Shown in pieces: positions 37,552 through 46,188 of a stretch of DNA of 64,000 bases. Made by a program: the position numbers and the translations under genes. Every line of letters begins with the position of its first letter. Position 1 is the stretch's first letter. A model generated the notes under the pieces. It saw only the letters and a list, made by a program, of their open reading frames with translations. It did not search any database and had not been told where the DNA came from. The stretch is from Actinacidiphila alni. Its GTDB lineage: Bacteria; Actinomycetota; Actinomycetes; Streptomycetales; Streptomycetaceae. The DNA lies in the NCBI RefSeq assembly GCF_900112845.1, contig NZ_FONG01000006.1, positions 248,001 to 312,000 of the forward strand, in the 5' to 3' direction.

Positions 37552-40344
37552 TCAGAAGAAGGACAGCGCGCGCGGGCCGAGGTCGGTGCGGGCGGGCGGC
37601 CTGGCCAGCCGGACCGAGGCGCCCAGCACCGTCAGGCCGCGGGCCGCGACGACCACCGGTTCGAGGTCGACCGCGACGACCTCCGGGAGGTCGGCGGCCA
37701 GCAGCGACACCCGCAGCAGCAGTTCCTCCAGCGCGTCGGTGTCCACCGGTTCCGCGCCGCGCCAGCCGAAGAGGATCGGCGCGGCCCTGATCGAGCGCAC
37801 CAGCTCCGCCGCGTCCCGGTCGGTGGCGGGCACCAGCCGGTGCGCGGTGTCGCCGAGCAGTTCCGAGGGGGCGCCGGCCAGGCCGAAGGAGAGCACCGCG
37901 CCCGCGGCCGGGTCGACGCCCGCCCTGATCACGGTGTCCACCCCGCGCGGCGCCATGGCCTGCACCACCGGCAGCAGTTCCGCCGGTTTGCCGAGCCGGG
38001 CGGTCAGCTCGTCGTAGGCGCGCCGCAGGTCGCCCTCGTCGGCCAGGTCAAGGCGGACGCCGCCGAGGTCGGCGCGGTGCCGCAGGTGCGGCGCGGTGGT
38101 CTTGAGCGCGACCGGGTAGCCGAGCCGGGCGGCGGCGGCCACGGCGCTGTCGGCGTCGGGCGCGGCCAGCGCGCGGCGGACCTGGATGCCGTAGCGGCCG
38201 AGCAGCGTCGCCGCGTCCGCGTCGCCGAGCGCGAGGCCGCCCTCGGGGGCCGCGCCGGGCGGCAGCAGCCGGCGCACGTCGTCGGCCGCCGCGGCCTCCT
38301 GGATGTCGTCGAATTCCGGGATCCGGCCGGGCTCGGCGGCGGTGGCACGCCAGGACGCGTACGCGGCGGCCTCGGCGAGGGTGCGCACCGCCCGGTCGGG
38401 CGCGGAGTAGGCGGGGATCCGGGTGCCGGGCGTGTCGGAGGGTGCGCCGAGCCGGTCGGCCATGGTCTCCAGGGCGAGGTGCACGACGACCACCGGTTTG
38501 CCGCCGCCCGCGGCGGCCGCGGTGGCGCGCAGCGCCTCGGCGAGCGCCGGGTCGTCGCCGGACTCCTGGTCGGGCGCGTCCTCGGAGCCGACCCGCGGGA
38601 TCGCGGTGACGACGACGGCGTCGCTGCCGGGGTCGGCGAGCGCGGCGGCCAGCGCGGCGGCGAAGTCCTCGGGCCCGGCCGCGGTGGTGAGGTCAAGGGG
38701 CGCCGCGGGCCGCATTCCGGCGGTGAGCGCGGCGTCGTAGGTGAGCAGGCCGAGCGATTCGGAATTGCCGAGGACCGCGATCCGGTCGCCGGCGGGCAGC
38801 GGCTGGAGGGCGAGGAAGAGTCCGGCGTCGAGCAGTTCGGTGACGGTGTCCACCCGGATCACCCCGGCCTGCCGGAAGAGCGCGGAGACGGTGGAGTCCG
38901 GGATGCGCGTGTCGGGCACGGCGTGCCCGGCCGGCACGGAACCGCTGTGCAGGGCGCCCTTGACGACCACGACGGGCTTGGCGGCGGCGGTGCGGCGGGC
39001 GAGCCGGGTGAATTTGCGCGGGTTGCCGAAGGACTCGAGGTACATCAGCACGGCCTCGGTGTCCGGGTCGTCCTGCCAGTACTGGAGCAGGTCGTTGCCG
39101 GAGACGTCGGCGCGGTTGCCCGCGGAGACGAAGGAGGACGGGCCCGCGCCGCGCCGGTGCAGCCCGGACAGCAGGGCGATGCCGATGGAGCCGGACTGGG
39201 TGAACAGGCCGAGCCGTCCGCTGCGCGGCATCCCGGGCGAGAGCGAGGCGTTGAGCCGTACGCCGGCGGCGGTGTTGAGGACGCCGAAGGCGTTCGGGCC
39301 GATCACCCGCATGCCGTGGCCGCGGGCCTGCCTGACCAGTTCGCGCTGCCGGGCCCGGCCCTCCTCGCCGGCCTCGGAGTACCCGGCGGCGACCACGACC
39401 AGGCCCTGGACGCCGGCGGCGCCGCAGTCGGCGACGGCCTCGGGCACCCGGTCGGCGGGGACGGCGATCACGGCGAGGTCGACGGGCTCGCCGATCTCCC
39501 GGACCGAGCGGTGGCCGGGGACGCCGTCGATGTCGGTGCCGTCGGTGAAGGAGGTGTTGACGGCGAAGACCCGGCCGGTGAAGCCGCCCTCGACGATGTT
39601 GCGCAGCAGGGTGCGGCCGACGCCGCCGGGCCTGCGGCCGGTGCCGATGACGGCGACCGAGCCGGGGCGCAGCAGGCGCTGCACCGAGCGGGCCTCGGCG
39701 CGGTGTTCGCGGGCCCGCATGACCTGGACGGATTCCTCGGTGGGTTCCAGGTCGAGGTCAAGGTGGACGACGCCGTCGGTGAAGCTGCGCTGCTGGGTGA
39801 AGCCCGCGTCGGTGAAGACCTTGACCATCTTGCGGTTGGCGGGCAGCACTTCCGCGGTGAAGTGCAGGATGCCGCGCTCGCGGGCGACGGCGACGATGTG
39901 TTCGAGCAGCGCGGAGGCGACGCCGCGGCCCTGGTGGGCGTCCTGGACGAGGAAGGCGACCTCGGCGCGGGTGCCGGTGCCGTTCGTACCGCCGGGCCCG
40001 TTCGTACCGCTCGTACCGCTGCCGGAACGTGACACCGCGCGGCCGTCGTCGTCGGTGCGGTCGTAGCGGACGGTGGCGATGAACTCGCCGCCGACGGTGG
40101 CGGCCAGGCCCACCCGGTCGTCGTAGTCGTGGTGCGTGAAGCGGTGCACGTCGCGGTCGGACAGCCGGGGGTAGGGCGCGAAGAAGCGGTAGTACTTCGA
40201 CTCGTCGGAGACCTTCTCGTAGAAGTCGACAAGTCGTCCCGCGTCGTCCGGGCCGATCGGCCGGATGTGGGCGATCCCGCCGTCCCGCAGCACGACGTCC
40301 GCCTCCCAGTGCACGGGGTACGGATGCGCCTGCTGCTCGGTCAT
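37552..40344 (-). CDS. GNAT acetyltransferase fused to NDP-forming acyl-CoA synthetase (Pat-like)
   Basis: This 930-residue fusion begins with a GNAT domain (IRPIGPDDAGRLVDFYEKVS, acetyl-CoA loop QDAHQGRGVASALLEHIV) interrupted by a Gly/Thr/Ser-rich insert near residues 105-125. Then comes a CoA-binding Rossmann domain (VAVIGTGRRPGGVGRTLLRN), a succinyl-CoA-ligase-like domain (RLGLFTQSGSIGIALLSGLH, VIGPNAFGVLNTAAG) and an ATP-grasp-like C-terminus (YPVALKTTAPHLRHRADLGG). GNAT-first proteins of this type include Streptomyces lysine acetyltransferases that regulate acetyl-CoA synthetases. The signature His of true ADP-forming ligases is not evident, so a regulatory acetyltransferase role is likeliest. 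Confidence 0.92.
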   Translation of the reverse strand: MTEQQAHPYPVHWEADVVLRDGGIAHIRPIGPDDAGRLVDFYEKVSDESKYYRFFAPYPRLSDRDVHRFTHHDYDDRVGLAATVGGEFIATVRYDRTDDDGRAVSRSGSGTSGTNGPGGTNGTGTRAEVAFLVQDAHQGRGVASALLEHIVAVARERGILHFTAEVLPANRKMVKVFTDAGFTQQRSFTDGVVHLDLDLEPTEESVQVMRAREHRAEARSVQRLLRPGSVAVIGTGRRPGGVGRTLLRNIVEGGFTGRVFAVNTSFTDGTDIDGVPGHRSVREIGEPVDLAVIAVPADRVPEAVADCGAAGVQGLVVVAAGYSEAGEEGRARQRELVRQARGHGMRVIGPNAFGVLNTAAGVRLNASLSPGMPRSGRLGLFTQSGSIGIALLSGLHRRGAGPSSFVSAGNRADVSGNDLLQYWQDDPDTEAVLMYLESFGNPRKFTRLARRTAAAKPVVVVKGALHSGSVPAGHAVPDTRIPDSTVSALFRQAGVIRVDTVTELLDAGLFLALQPLPAGDRIAVLGNSESLGLLTYDAALTAGMRPAAPLDLTTAAGPEDFAAALAAALADPGSDAVVVTAIPRVGSEDAPDQESGDDPALAEALRATAAAAGGGKPVVVVHLALETMADRLGAPSDTPGTRIPAYSAPDRAVRTLAEAAAYASWRATAAEPGRIPEFDDIQEAAAADDVRRLLPPGAAPEGGLALGDADAATLLGRYGIQVRRALAAPDADSAVAAAARLGYPVALKTTAPHLRHRADLGGVRLDLADEGDLRRAYDELTARLGKPAELLPVVQAMAPRGVDTVIRAGVDPAAGAVLSFGLAGAPSELLGDTAHRLVPATDRDAAELVRSIRAAPILFGWRGAEPVDTDALEELLLRVSLLAADLPEVVAVDLEPVVVAARGLTVLGASVRLARPPARTDLGPRALSFF

Positions 40345-40497
40345 GGCTTCAGCGTAAGCGCGCCGGGGCCGTACCGGAGCGCGGCGGACCCGCGGACCGG
40401 GCGGGCGCGTCCCGCTCGCGGAGCGGGTCCCGACGGGGCAGTCTGGACGCAGCCGCGATGGTGCCGACGTGTCGGAGCAGCCCTCGGGCCGTGCGAA

Positions 40498-40513
40498 ACT
40501 GGTCTAGACAACT
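40498..40513 (+). promoter_or_regulatory. DasR-responsive element (dre) before ptsH
   Basis: ACTGGTCTAGACAACT is a near-perfect match to the dre consensus, with the GGTCTAGAC core. It lies 24 bp before the ptsH ATG. DasR is the GntR-family regulator that represses the GlcNAc uptake regulon and releases DNA on binding glucosamine-6-phosphate. Confidence 0.9.
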
Positions 40514-40536
40514 GGAACGACCTGAAGGGCAGCACC

Positions 40537-40818
40537 ATGGTTGAGCGCCGTGTCAACGTCGGCTGGGCGGAGGGCCTGCACGCCCGCCCCGCGTCCATCT
40601 TCGTCCGCGCGGCGACCGCCGCCGGCGTGCCGGTGACGATCGCGAAGGCTGACGGCAACGCGGTCAACGCCGCGTCCATGCTCGCCGTGCTCAGCCTCGG
40701 CGCGCAGGGCGGCGAGGAGGTCGTGCTCGCCTCCGAGGCGGACGGCGCCGACGCCGCGCTCGACCGGCTGGCGAAGCTGGTCGCCGAGGGACTCGAAGAG
40801 CTTCCCGAGACGGTCTGA
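40537..40818 (+). CDS. ptsH: HPr phosphocarrier protein of the PTS
   Basis: This 93-residue protein carries the phosphate from enzyme I to EIIA proteins. The active-site His15 is in EGLHARPAS, and the regulatory-site region VNAASMLAVLSLGAQGGEEV has Ser47 in the place of the HPr Ser46. Streptomyces HPr works mainly with the GlcNAc PTS, which agrees with the dre site in its promoter. The ATG at 40537 has GAAGGGC upstream. A strong terminator follows. Confidence 0.96.
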   Translation: MVERRVNVGWAEGLHARPASIFVRAATAAGVPVTIAKADGNAVNAASMLAVLSLGAQGGEEVVLASEADGADAALDRLAKLVAEGLEELPETV

Positions 40819-40906
40819 TTCCGCGCTCCCGATATCCGGGGACGGATTCACGGCGCCGGACCGGCCGCCGGGGAATCGTCCCCCCGGAATCAGGGCAGGC
40901 GAATAG

Positions 40907-40946
40907 GGCGGGGCCGGGCGATCCCATGGATTGCCCGGGCCCCGCC
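40907..40946 (+). terminator. ptsH terminator
   Basis: GGCGGGGCCGGGC pairs with GCCCGGGCCCCGCC with one bulge, around the loop CCCATGG. The hairpin is followed by TTTAT. It also serves the convergent GntR gene. Confidence 0.8.
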
Positions 40947-40998
40947 TTTATGTATTCACGGGAGCCGCAATTCTCTTCACTTGTATACGGTGCGATTG

Positions 40999-41673
40999 TT
41001 AATTGCGACGCCGCGCCGCGTTGACGGGATGTTTCAGGATCCTCACCGCGGCCGAGCGCTCCACGTGTCCGGCGGCCAGTTTCCTGGCCCGCTCGGCGTC
41101 ACCGCGCGCGACCGCGTCCACGATCGCCGCGTGCTCCTCCCACGACTCCACCGCGCGGCTGCGCACCTCGTCGCCGTACACCCAGGCGATCTTGTGGCGC
41201 AGCTGCGTGAGCAGGGCCGCGAGCGTCGGGCTGCCCGACGCCTGCGCCAGCGTCTCGTGGAACCAGCCGCCGAGTGACGGCAGGTCGGACAACTGCCCCT
41301 GCACCGCCCGCTCCTGGCCGAGCCGTACGAGGCCGCGCAGCACCTTCAGGTGCGCGTCGGTGCGGCGCTGGGCGGCGCGCGCGGTGCCCAGCGGCTCCAG
41401 CAGGCCGCGGATCTCCAGCAGATCGGCGGCCTCCTGCTCGGTCGGCTCGGCCACCGACGCACCCGCGTGCCTGCGGGTCCGCACGAAGCCCTCGGACTCC
41501 AGGGTGCGCAGCGCCTCGCGCACCGGCACCCGTGACACCCCGTACCGCTGCGCGAGCAGTTCCTCGGTCAGCCGGCTGCCCGGCGGGAAGAATCCGCCGA
41601 CAATGTCGTCGCGGATGGCCGTACACACCACCTGGGCCGAGATACGCCGGCCAGCGCCGTCCGCCCCGTTCAC
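40999..41673 (-). CDS. GntR/FCD family transcriptional regulator
   Basis: This protein of about 224 residues has a GntR winged helix (AIRDDIVGGFFPPGSRLTEE, GVSRVPVREALRTLESEGFV) and an FCD all-helical effector domain. The metal-binding His/Asp pattern appears as LGGWFHETLAQASG and WEEHAAIVDAVARGDAERAR. Such regulators respond to small acids or sugars. GTG 41673 is preferred; longer starts would add a Cys-rich stretch (MCGTECMCGRNARNG) that looks non-coding. It is convergent with ptsH but has no dre of its own that I can see. Confidence 0.88.
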   Translation of the reverse strand: MNGADGAGRRISAQVVCTAIRDDIVGGFFPPGSRLTEELLAQRYGVSRVPVREALRTLESEGFVRTRRHAGASVAEPTEQEAADLLEIRGLLEPLGTARAAQRRTDAHLKVLRGLVRLGQERAVQGQLSDLPSLGGWFHETLAQASGSPTLAALLTQLRHKIAWVYGDEVRSRAVESWEEHAAIVDAVARGDAERARKLAAGHVERSAAVRILKHPVNAARRRN

Positions 41674-41820
41674 TGCCGATTCCGCATCATCGCAGGACCC
41701 CAACCCGTTCCGCGCATTCCGCCCGCACATGCATTCCGTCCCGCACATTCTGCGGCAAGCCTATTGCAGCACACCAGGGATTCCGGCGGCAGACCGGAAA
41801 GGCAAATTCATTGCCGCACG

Positions 41821-41856
41821 ACGAAGGCCCCGGCGGGGGGGAGCCGGGGCCTTCGT
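41821..41856. terminator. Terminator between M23 and GntR genes
   Basis: ACGAAGGCCCCGGC and GCCGGGGCCTTCGT form a perfect 14-bp stem with an 8-bp loop. It lies 45 bp beyond the stop of the M23 gene (minus strand). Confidence 0.85.
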
Positions 41857-41901
41857 GTTCTGGGGGGTGCGCCGCCGCGGCGCGCGGGGTGCTTGTCCGG
41901 G

Positions 41902-42756
41902 TCAGACGGACAGGCCGTGCGACCGCAGGTAGGCGATCGGGTCGACGTCCGAGCCGTAGTCGGGTCCGGTCCTGGCCTCGAAGTGCAGGTGCGGCCCGGT
42001 GACGTTGCCGGTGGCGCCGGACAGGCCGATCTGCTGGCCGGGCGTGACGCTCTGGCCGACCGAGACCTGGATCGAGGACAGGTGACCGTACTGGGTGTAC
42101 ATCCCGTCGGCCATCCGGATCACGATGTTGTTGCCGTACGCGCCGCCCCAGCCCGCCTCGACGACGGTGCCGGAGCCGACCGCGTGCACCGAGGTGCCGC
42201 TGGCCGCGTGGAAGTCGATGCCGGTGTGGTAGCCGGAGGACCACAGACCGCTGGAGGCGCGGTAGCCGGTGGAGACATAGGAGTTGTCGACCGGCAGCAC
42301 GAAGGAGCCGAGGCGCTTGCGCTCGGCGGCGGCGCGGTCGGCGCGGGCCTTGGCCTCGCGGGCGGCCTTCGCCTTGGCCGCCGCCTCGGCCTTCGCCTTC
42401 GCCGCGGCGGCGTCCGCCTTGGCCTTGGCGGCCTTGGCACGGGCGGCGGCAGCGGCTTCCTTGCGGGCCTGCTCGGCCTTGGCCTTGGCGATGTCCGCGG
42501 CCTTGTGCTGGGCGGCGGCCTGCGCGGCGAGGGAGTCGGCGAGCGAGCCGGTCACGTCGGCGGTCTGCGCGAAGACGGTGTTCGCGGTGTCGACGGGGGC
42601 GCTGTCGGCGTGCGCCGAGCCGGTCATCGCGGTGGCGCCGAGGGCGCCGGTCGCGGTGAGGACGGCGACCGAGGCGAGCCTGCCGCCGCCGGTCGCGGGG
42701 CCGCGGCGGGCACGGCGGTGCTTCCCGCGGGGCGCGGGCAGAACGGTGAACGCCAT
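41902..42756 (-). CDS. Secreted M23 family peptidoglycan endopeptidase
   Basis: This 284-residue exported protein has a basic N-region and a hydrophobic core (ASVAVLTATGALGATAMTGS) ending at AHADS. Next comes an Ala/Lys-rich coiled coil (about residues 80-145). The M23 domain has the zinc ligands in GYHTGIDFHAASG (His and Asp) and GPHLHFEART (HxH). It probably cleaves stem-peptide crosslinks during growth or germination. AAGGAG precedes the ATG, and the leader contains a c-di-AMP riboswitch, so it is controlled at the RNA level. Confidence 0.93.
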   Translation of the reverse strand: MAFTVLPAPRGKHRRARRGPATGGGRLASVAVLTATGALGATAMTGSAHADSAPVDTANTVFAQTADVTGSLADSLAAQAAAQHKAADIAKAKAEQARKEAAAAARAKAAKAKADAAAAKAKAEAAAKAKAAREAKARADRAAAERKRLGSFVLPVDNSYVSTGYRASSGLWSSGYHTGIDFHAASGTSVHAVGSGTVVEAGWGGAYGNNIVIRMADGMYTQYGHLSSIQVSVGQSVTPGQQIGLSGATGNVTGPHLHFEARTGPDYGSDVDPIAYLRSHGLSV

Positions 42757-42775
42757 GAAAGGCGTCGCTCCTTTC

Positions 42776-42950
42776 CTTCCTTCTCGCCTACCGGGTTAGC
42801 TGACGGGTTCGGAGCAGGAAGGTCTCCTACGGGGCCGCCGCCGCTGGGCGGACGGTCCCGATTCACCCCAAGGGACTGCTCCCTCGCGAGAGGGCTGGGT
42901 CCCCGGCTCCCCTGACGGGGACTCGGCGATCTGCGGCCCGCGTGCCGCCG
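42776..42950 (-). ncRNA. c-di-AMP riboswitch (ydaO type)
   Basis: On the minus strand the leader holds the conserved ydaO elements in order: ATCGCCGAGTCC, then GGAGCCGGGGACCCA, TTGGGGTGAATC, TAGGAGACCTTCC, and CCGAACCCGTCAGCTAACCC followed by GGTAGGCG. The element ends about 20 nt before the M23 start. In Streptomyces such riboswitches sit before cell-wall hydrolase and rpf genes and lower expression when c-di-AMP is high. The position next to the ribosome binding site allows either attenuation or occlusion. Confidence 0.92.
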
Positions 42951-43135
42951 GACGCGGCTGCTGCTGACGGGCAACGAGCGAAGACGCTAGCCGCGGGCCC
43001 GCTCATCCACCAAACAGATCAGCCGATATGTTGCGGACGCCACACTTCCCCGACACGTGCGCGCACACCCCCGCACAGCCACGCACAGTGCCCCGAATGC
43101 GCCCGGGAAACGGCCGGGAGAGGCCCGGAAAACGC

Positions 43136-43173
43136 CCGGAACCCCGGCGCCGCAAGGGCTGCCGGGGTTCCGG
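43136..43173. terminator. Terminator after the M16 operon
   Basis: CCGGAACCCCGGC and GCCGGGGTTCCGG form a perfect 13-bp stem. It is 46 bp beyond the stop of the M16 gene (minus strand). Confidence 0.8.
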
Positions 43174-43219
43174 GACCGGGTCCGCACCGCCATGGGGCGA
43201 GCCGTCCGGCGACCCGCCG

Positions 43220-44605
43220 TCAGGCGACGACGCTCACCGGGCCGATGCCCAACTCGCGTACCGGCTCGGCGATCACGGACGCGTCACCGACCAGGATCAC
43301 CACCAGCCGGTCCAGCGGGAAGGCGTTGACCACCGCGGCGGTCGCCTCCACGGTGCCGGTCTCGGCCAGCCGTGCGTAGAGGTCGGCCTGGTAGTCGTCC
43401 GGGAGCTGCTGCTCGACCTGGTCGGTCAGCGTGGCCGCGACGGCCGCCGCGGTCTCGTAGCGCAGCGGCGCCACGCCGACCAGATTCTGCACGGCGACGT
43501 CCCGCTCCTCGTCGGTCAGGCCCTGCTCGCCGAGCGTCCTGATCACCTGCCAGGTGTCGGCGAGCGCGGGCCCGGTGACCTCGGTGGCCACCGAGCCGCT
43601 GATGCCCAGCAGCGCCGCGCCCGTACCGTCGGCGGAGCCGAGCAGCACCTGTCCGAAGGCGCGGACGCCGTAGGTGTAGCCCTTCTCCTCGCGCAGCACC
43701 CGGTCCAGGCGCGAGGTGAGGGTGCCGCCCAGGCAGTAGGTGCCGATCACCCGGGCCGCCCACACCGGGTCGTGCCGGTCGGCGCCGGTCCTGCCGATGA
43801 GCAGCTGGGTCTGCACCGCGCCCGGCCGGTCCACGACGACCACGCGCGCGGAGTCGTCCGAGGTGATCGCGGGCCGCGGGCGCGGCTCGGCCTTCGCGCC
43901 GGTCCAGCCGCCCAGCGTGTCGCCGAGCAGCGCCGGCAGGTCCACGCCTGTGAGGTCGCCGACCACCACGACGGTTGAGGTGGAGGGGCGTACGTGCGCC
44001 CGGTAGAAGGCGCGGACGGCCGCCGCGTCGATCCGCCGTACGGTCTCCTCGGTGCCCTGGCGCGGCCGGGAGCAGCGCAGCTCCGGCGCGAACAGCTCCT
44101 TGGACAGCGCCATGGCGGCCCGCCGGGAGGGGTTGGCCAGCTCGTGCGGGATCTCGTCGAGCCGGTTGGCGACCAGCCGCTTGACCTCGTCCTCGGGGAA
44201 GGCCGGGGCGAGCAGCGCCTCGGCGAGCAGCGCGAGCGCCTTGTCCAGGCGGGAGACGGGCACTTCGAGGGAGACCCGGACGCCCGGGTGGTCGGCGTGC
44301 GCGTCCAGCGTGGCGCCGCAGCGCTCCAGCTCGGCCGCGAACTCCTCGGCGGTGTGCTTGTCGGTGCCCTCGGACAGCGCCCTGGCCATGATGGTGCCGA
44401 CGCCGTCCAGGCCCTCGGGCTCGGCGTCCAAGGGCGCGTCCAGCAGCACCTCGACGGCGACGACCTGCTGGCCGGGCCGGTGGCTGGTGAGCACCGTCAG
44501 TCCGTTGCCGAGCGTGCCGCGCTCCGGGGCGGGGAACGCCCAGGGCTTCGGCTCGCCGGCCTGCGGCTGCGGGTGGAATTCCATGACGGCCGCCTGCTCG
44601 CTCAC
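43220..44605 (-). CDS. M16 family peptidase, non-catalytic partner
   Basis: This 461-residue M16-fold protein lacks the HxxEH zinc motif; the equivalent position reads GLDGVGTIMARALSEGTDKH. The fold is otherwise intact (TLGNGLTVLTSHRPGQQVVA, and VGGDLTG-like FYRAHVRPSTSTVVVVGDLT). The C-terminal half keeps LGGTLTSRLDRVLREEKGYT with the Arg and Tyr used for substrate binding. It follows the active subunit with a 4-bp ATGA overlap, so the two probably form the bacterial heterodimeric clamp seen in M16B peptidases. Confidence 0.92.
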   Translation of the reverse strand: MSEQAAVMEFHPQPQAGEPKPWAFPAPERGTLGNGLTVLTSHRPGQQVVAVEVLLDAPLDAEPEGLDGVGTIMARALSEGTDKHTAEEFAAELERCGATLDAHADHPGVRVSLEVPVSRLDKALALLAEALLAPAFPEDEVKRLVANRLDEIPHELANPSRRAAMALSKELFAPELRCSRPRQGTEETVRRIDAAAVRAFYRAHVRPSTSTVVVVGDLTGVDLPALLGDTLGGWTGAKAEPRPRPAITSDDSARVVVVDRPGAVQTQLLIGRTGADRHDPVWAARVIGTYCLGGTLTSRLDRVLREEKGYTYGVRAFGQVLLGSADGTGAALLGISGSVATEVTGPALADTWQVIRTLGEQGLTDEERDVAVQNLVGVAPLRYETAAAVAATLTDQVEQQLPDDYQADLYARLAETGTVEATAAVVNAFPLDRLVVILVGDASVIAEPVRELGIGPVSVVA

Positions 44606-45981
44606 AGCTCGCCCTCCTGCTCGGTCGAAGCGTCGTTGTCCCCGGCATCACCGGCGCTGTCGTCGGCTTCCTCGGCCGCGTCGCCGCCGGTCGGCTCGTA
44701 CACCAGCACCGCGCGGTTGTCGGGCCGCAGCCGCGCGGCGGCCACCGCCCGCACCTGCTCGGGCGTGACGGCCAGCACCCGCTCGACCGCGGTCAGGGCG
44801 AGCTGCGGGTCGCCGAAGAGCACCGCGTAACGGCACAGCTCGTCGGCGCGGCCGCCGACGGTGGCCAGCCGGTCCAGCCACTCGCGCTCGATCTGCGCCT
44901 GCGCGCGCTCCATCTCCTCCGGGCTCGGCCCCTCCTGCGCGAAGCGGGCCAGCTCCTCGTCCACCGCGGCCTCGATGTCGGCCAGTTCGACCCCGCTGGA
45001 CGCCTTGACGTCCAGCCAGCCGAGCGACGGCGCGCCGGCCAGCCGCAGCAGGCCGAAGCCGGCGGCCACGGCGCTGCGGTCGCGCCGTACCAGCCGGTTG
45101 TGCAGCCGGGACGACTCGCCGCCGCCGAGCATGGTCAGCGCCAGGTCGGCCGCGTCGCCCTCCACGGTGCCGTCCTCCGGCAGCCGGTAGGCGGCCATCA
45201 GGGCGCGCGAGGGCACGTCCTCCTCGACGACCTCGCGGAGCTGACCGCCCATCACGTCCGGCAGCGATCCGTCACGCGGAACGGGCTTGCCGTCGTGGGC
45301 GGGGATACTGCCGAAGTACTTCTCGATCCACGCCAGCGTCTGCTCGGGGTCGATGTCGCCGACCACGGACAGCACCGCGTTGCCCGGCGCGTAGTACGTA
45401 CGGAAGAACGCGCGGGCGTCCTCCAGCGAGGCCGCGTCCAGGTCGGCCATCGAGCCGATCGGCGTGTGGTGGTACGGGTGCCCGTCGGGGTAGGCGAGCG
45501 CGGTGAGCCGCTCGAAGGCCGTGCCGTAGGGGACGTTGTCGTAGCGCTGGCGGCGTTCGTTCTTCACCACGTCGCGCTGATTGTCCAGGCTCTCCTGGTC
45601 GAGCGCCACCAGCAGGCTGCCCATCCGGTCGGCCTCCAGCCACAGGGCCAGTTCGACCTGGTGGGCGGGCATCGTCTCGAAGTAGTTGGTGCGTTCGAAG
45701 CTGGTGGTGCCGTTCAGCGAACCGCCCGCGCCCTGCACCAGTTCGAAGTGGCCGTTGCCCTTGACGCTGGCGGAGCCCTGGAACATGAGGTGCTCGAAGA
45801 GGTGGGCGAGACCGGTGCGGCCCTTGACCTCGTGGCGGGAACCGACGTCGTACCAGAGGCAGACGGCCGCGACCGGAGTGAGGTGGTCCTCGGAGAGCAC
45901 CACCCGCAGGCCGTTCGCCAGGCGGTGCTCGGTGGCTGTCGGGCCGCTGGAGTGTGCCTCCGGCGTGGCCGTGTGACCCAT
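44602..45981 (-). CDS. M16 family zinc peptidase, catalytic subunit
   Basis: This 459-residue protein has the inverted zinc motif HLFEH in RTGLAHLFEHLMFQGSASVK. The downstream Glu ligand lies in the helix following VVKNERRQRYDN. It processes short peptides or leader sequences; the physiological substrate is unknown. The C-terminal tail is acidic and disordered. ATG 45981 is listed; TTG 45987, two codons upstream, sits closer to GGAAGGA. It is paired with the non-catalytic gene downstream and is divergent from parC. Confidence 0.94.
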   Translation of the reverse strand: MGHTATPEAHSSGPTATEHRLANGLRVVLSEDHLTPVAAVCLWYDVGSRHEVKGRTGLAHLFEHLMFQGSASVKGNGHFELVQGAGGSLNGTTSFERTNYFETMPAHQVELALWLEADRMGSLLVALDQESLDNQRDVVKNERRQRYDNVPYGTAFERLTALAYPDGHPYHHTPIGSMADLDAASLEDARAFFRTYYAPGNAVLSVVGDIDPEQTLAWIEKYFGSIPAHDGKPVPRDGSLPDVMGGQLREVVEEDVPSRALMAAYRLPEDGTVEGDAADLALTMLGGGESSRLHNRLVRRDRSAVAAGFGLLRLAGAPSLGWLDVKASSGVELADIEAAVDEELARFAQEGPSPEEMERAQAQIEREWLDRLATVGGRADELCRYAVLFGDPQLALTAVERVLAVTPEQVRAVAAARLRPDNRAVLVYEPTGGDAAEEADDSAGDAGDNDASTEQEGEL

Positions 45982-46188
45982 GGGCAAGCTGTCCTTCCGG
46001 TCGCTGCTGCGTTACTGCGTAGAGTGCTGCCACTCTAGGCAAGCGAGCCGACCGTCCGCGATGTCGGTGGCACGGTCCACAATGGTCGGCGTCGCCCCCG
46101 CGCCCGACCGGCCCGCCCGGCCGACCGCACGACCGTACGACCAGATGACGAGTAGTTGCCGCGTCCAGATGAAGGAGCAGCCGCCGAG

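Noticed and set aside
37474..40032. An 850-codon plus-strand frame antisense to the Pat-like fusion gene
   Set aside because: No family resemblance and a composition typical of antisense frames. The minus strand is fully explained.
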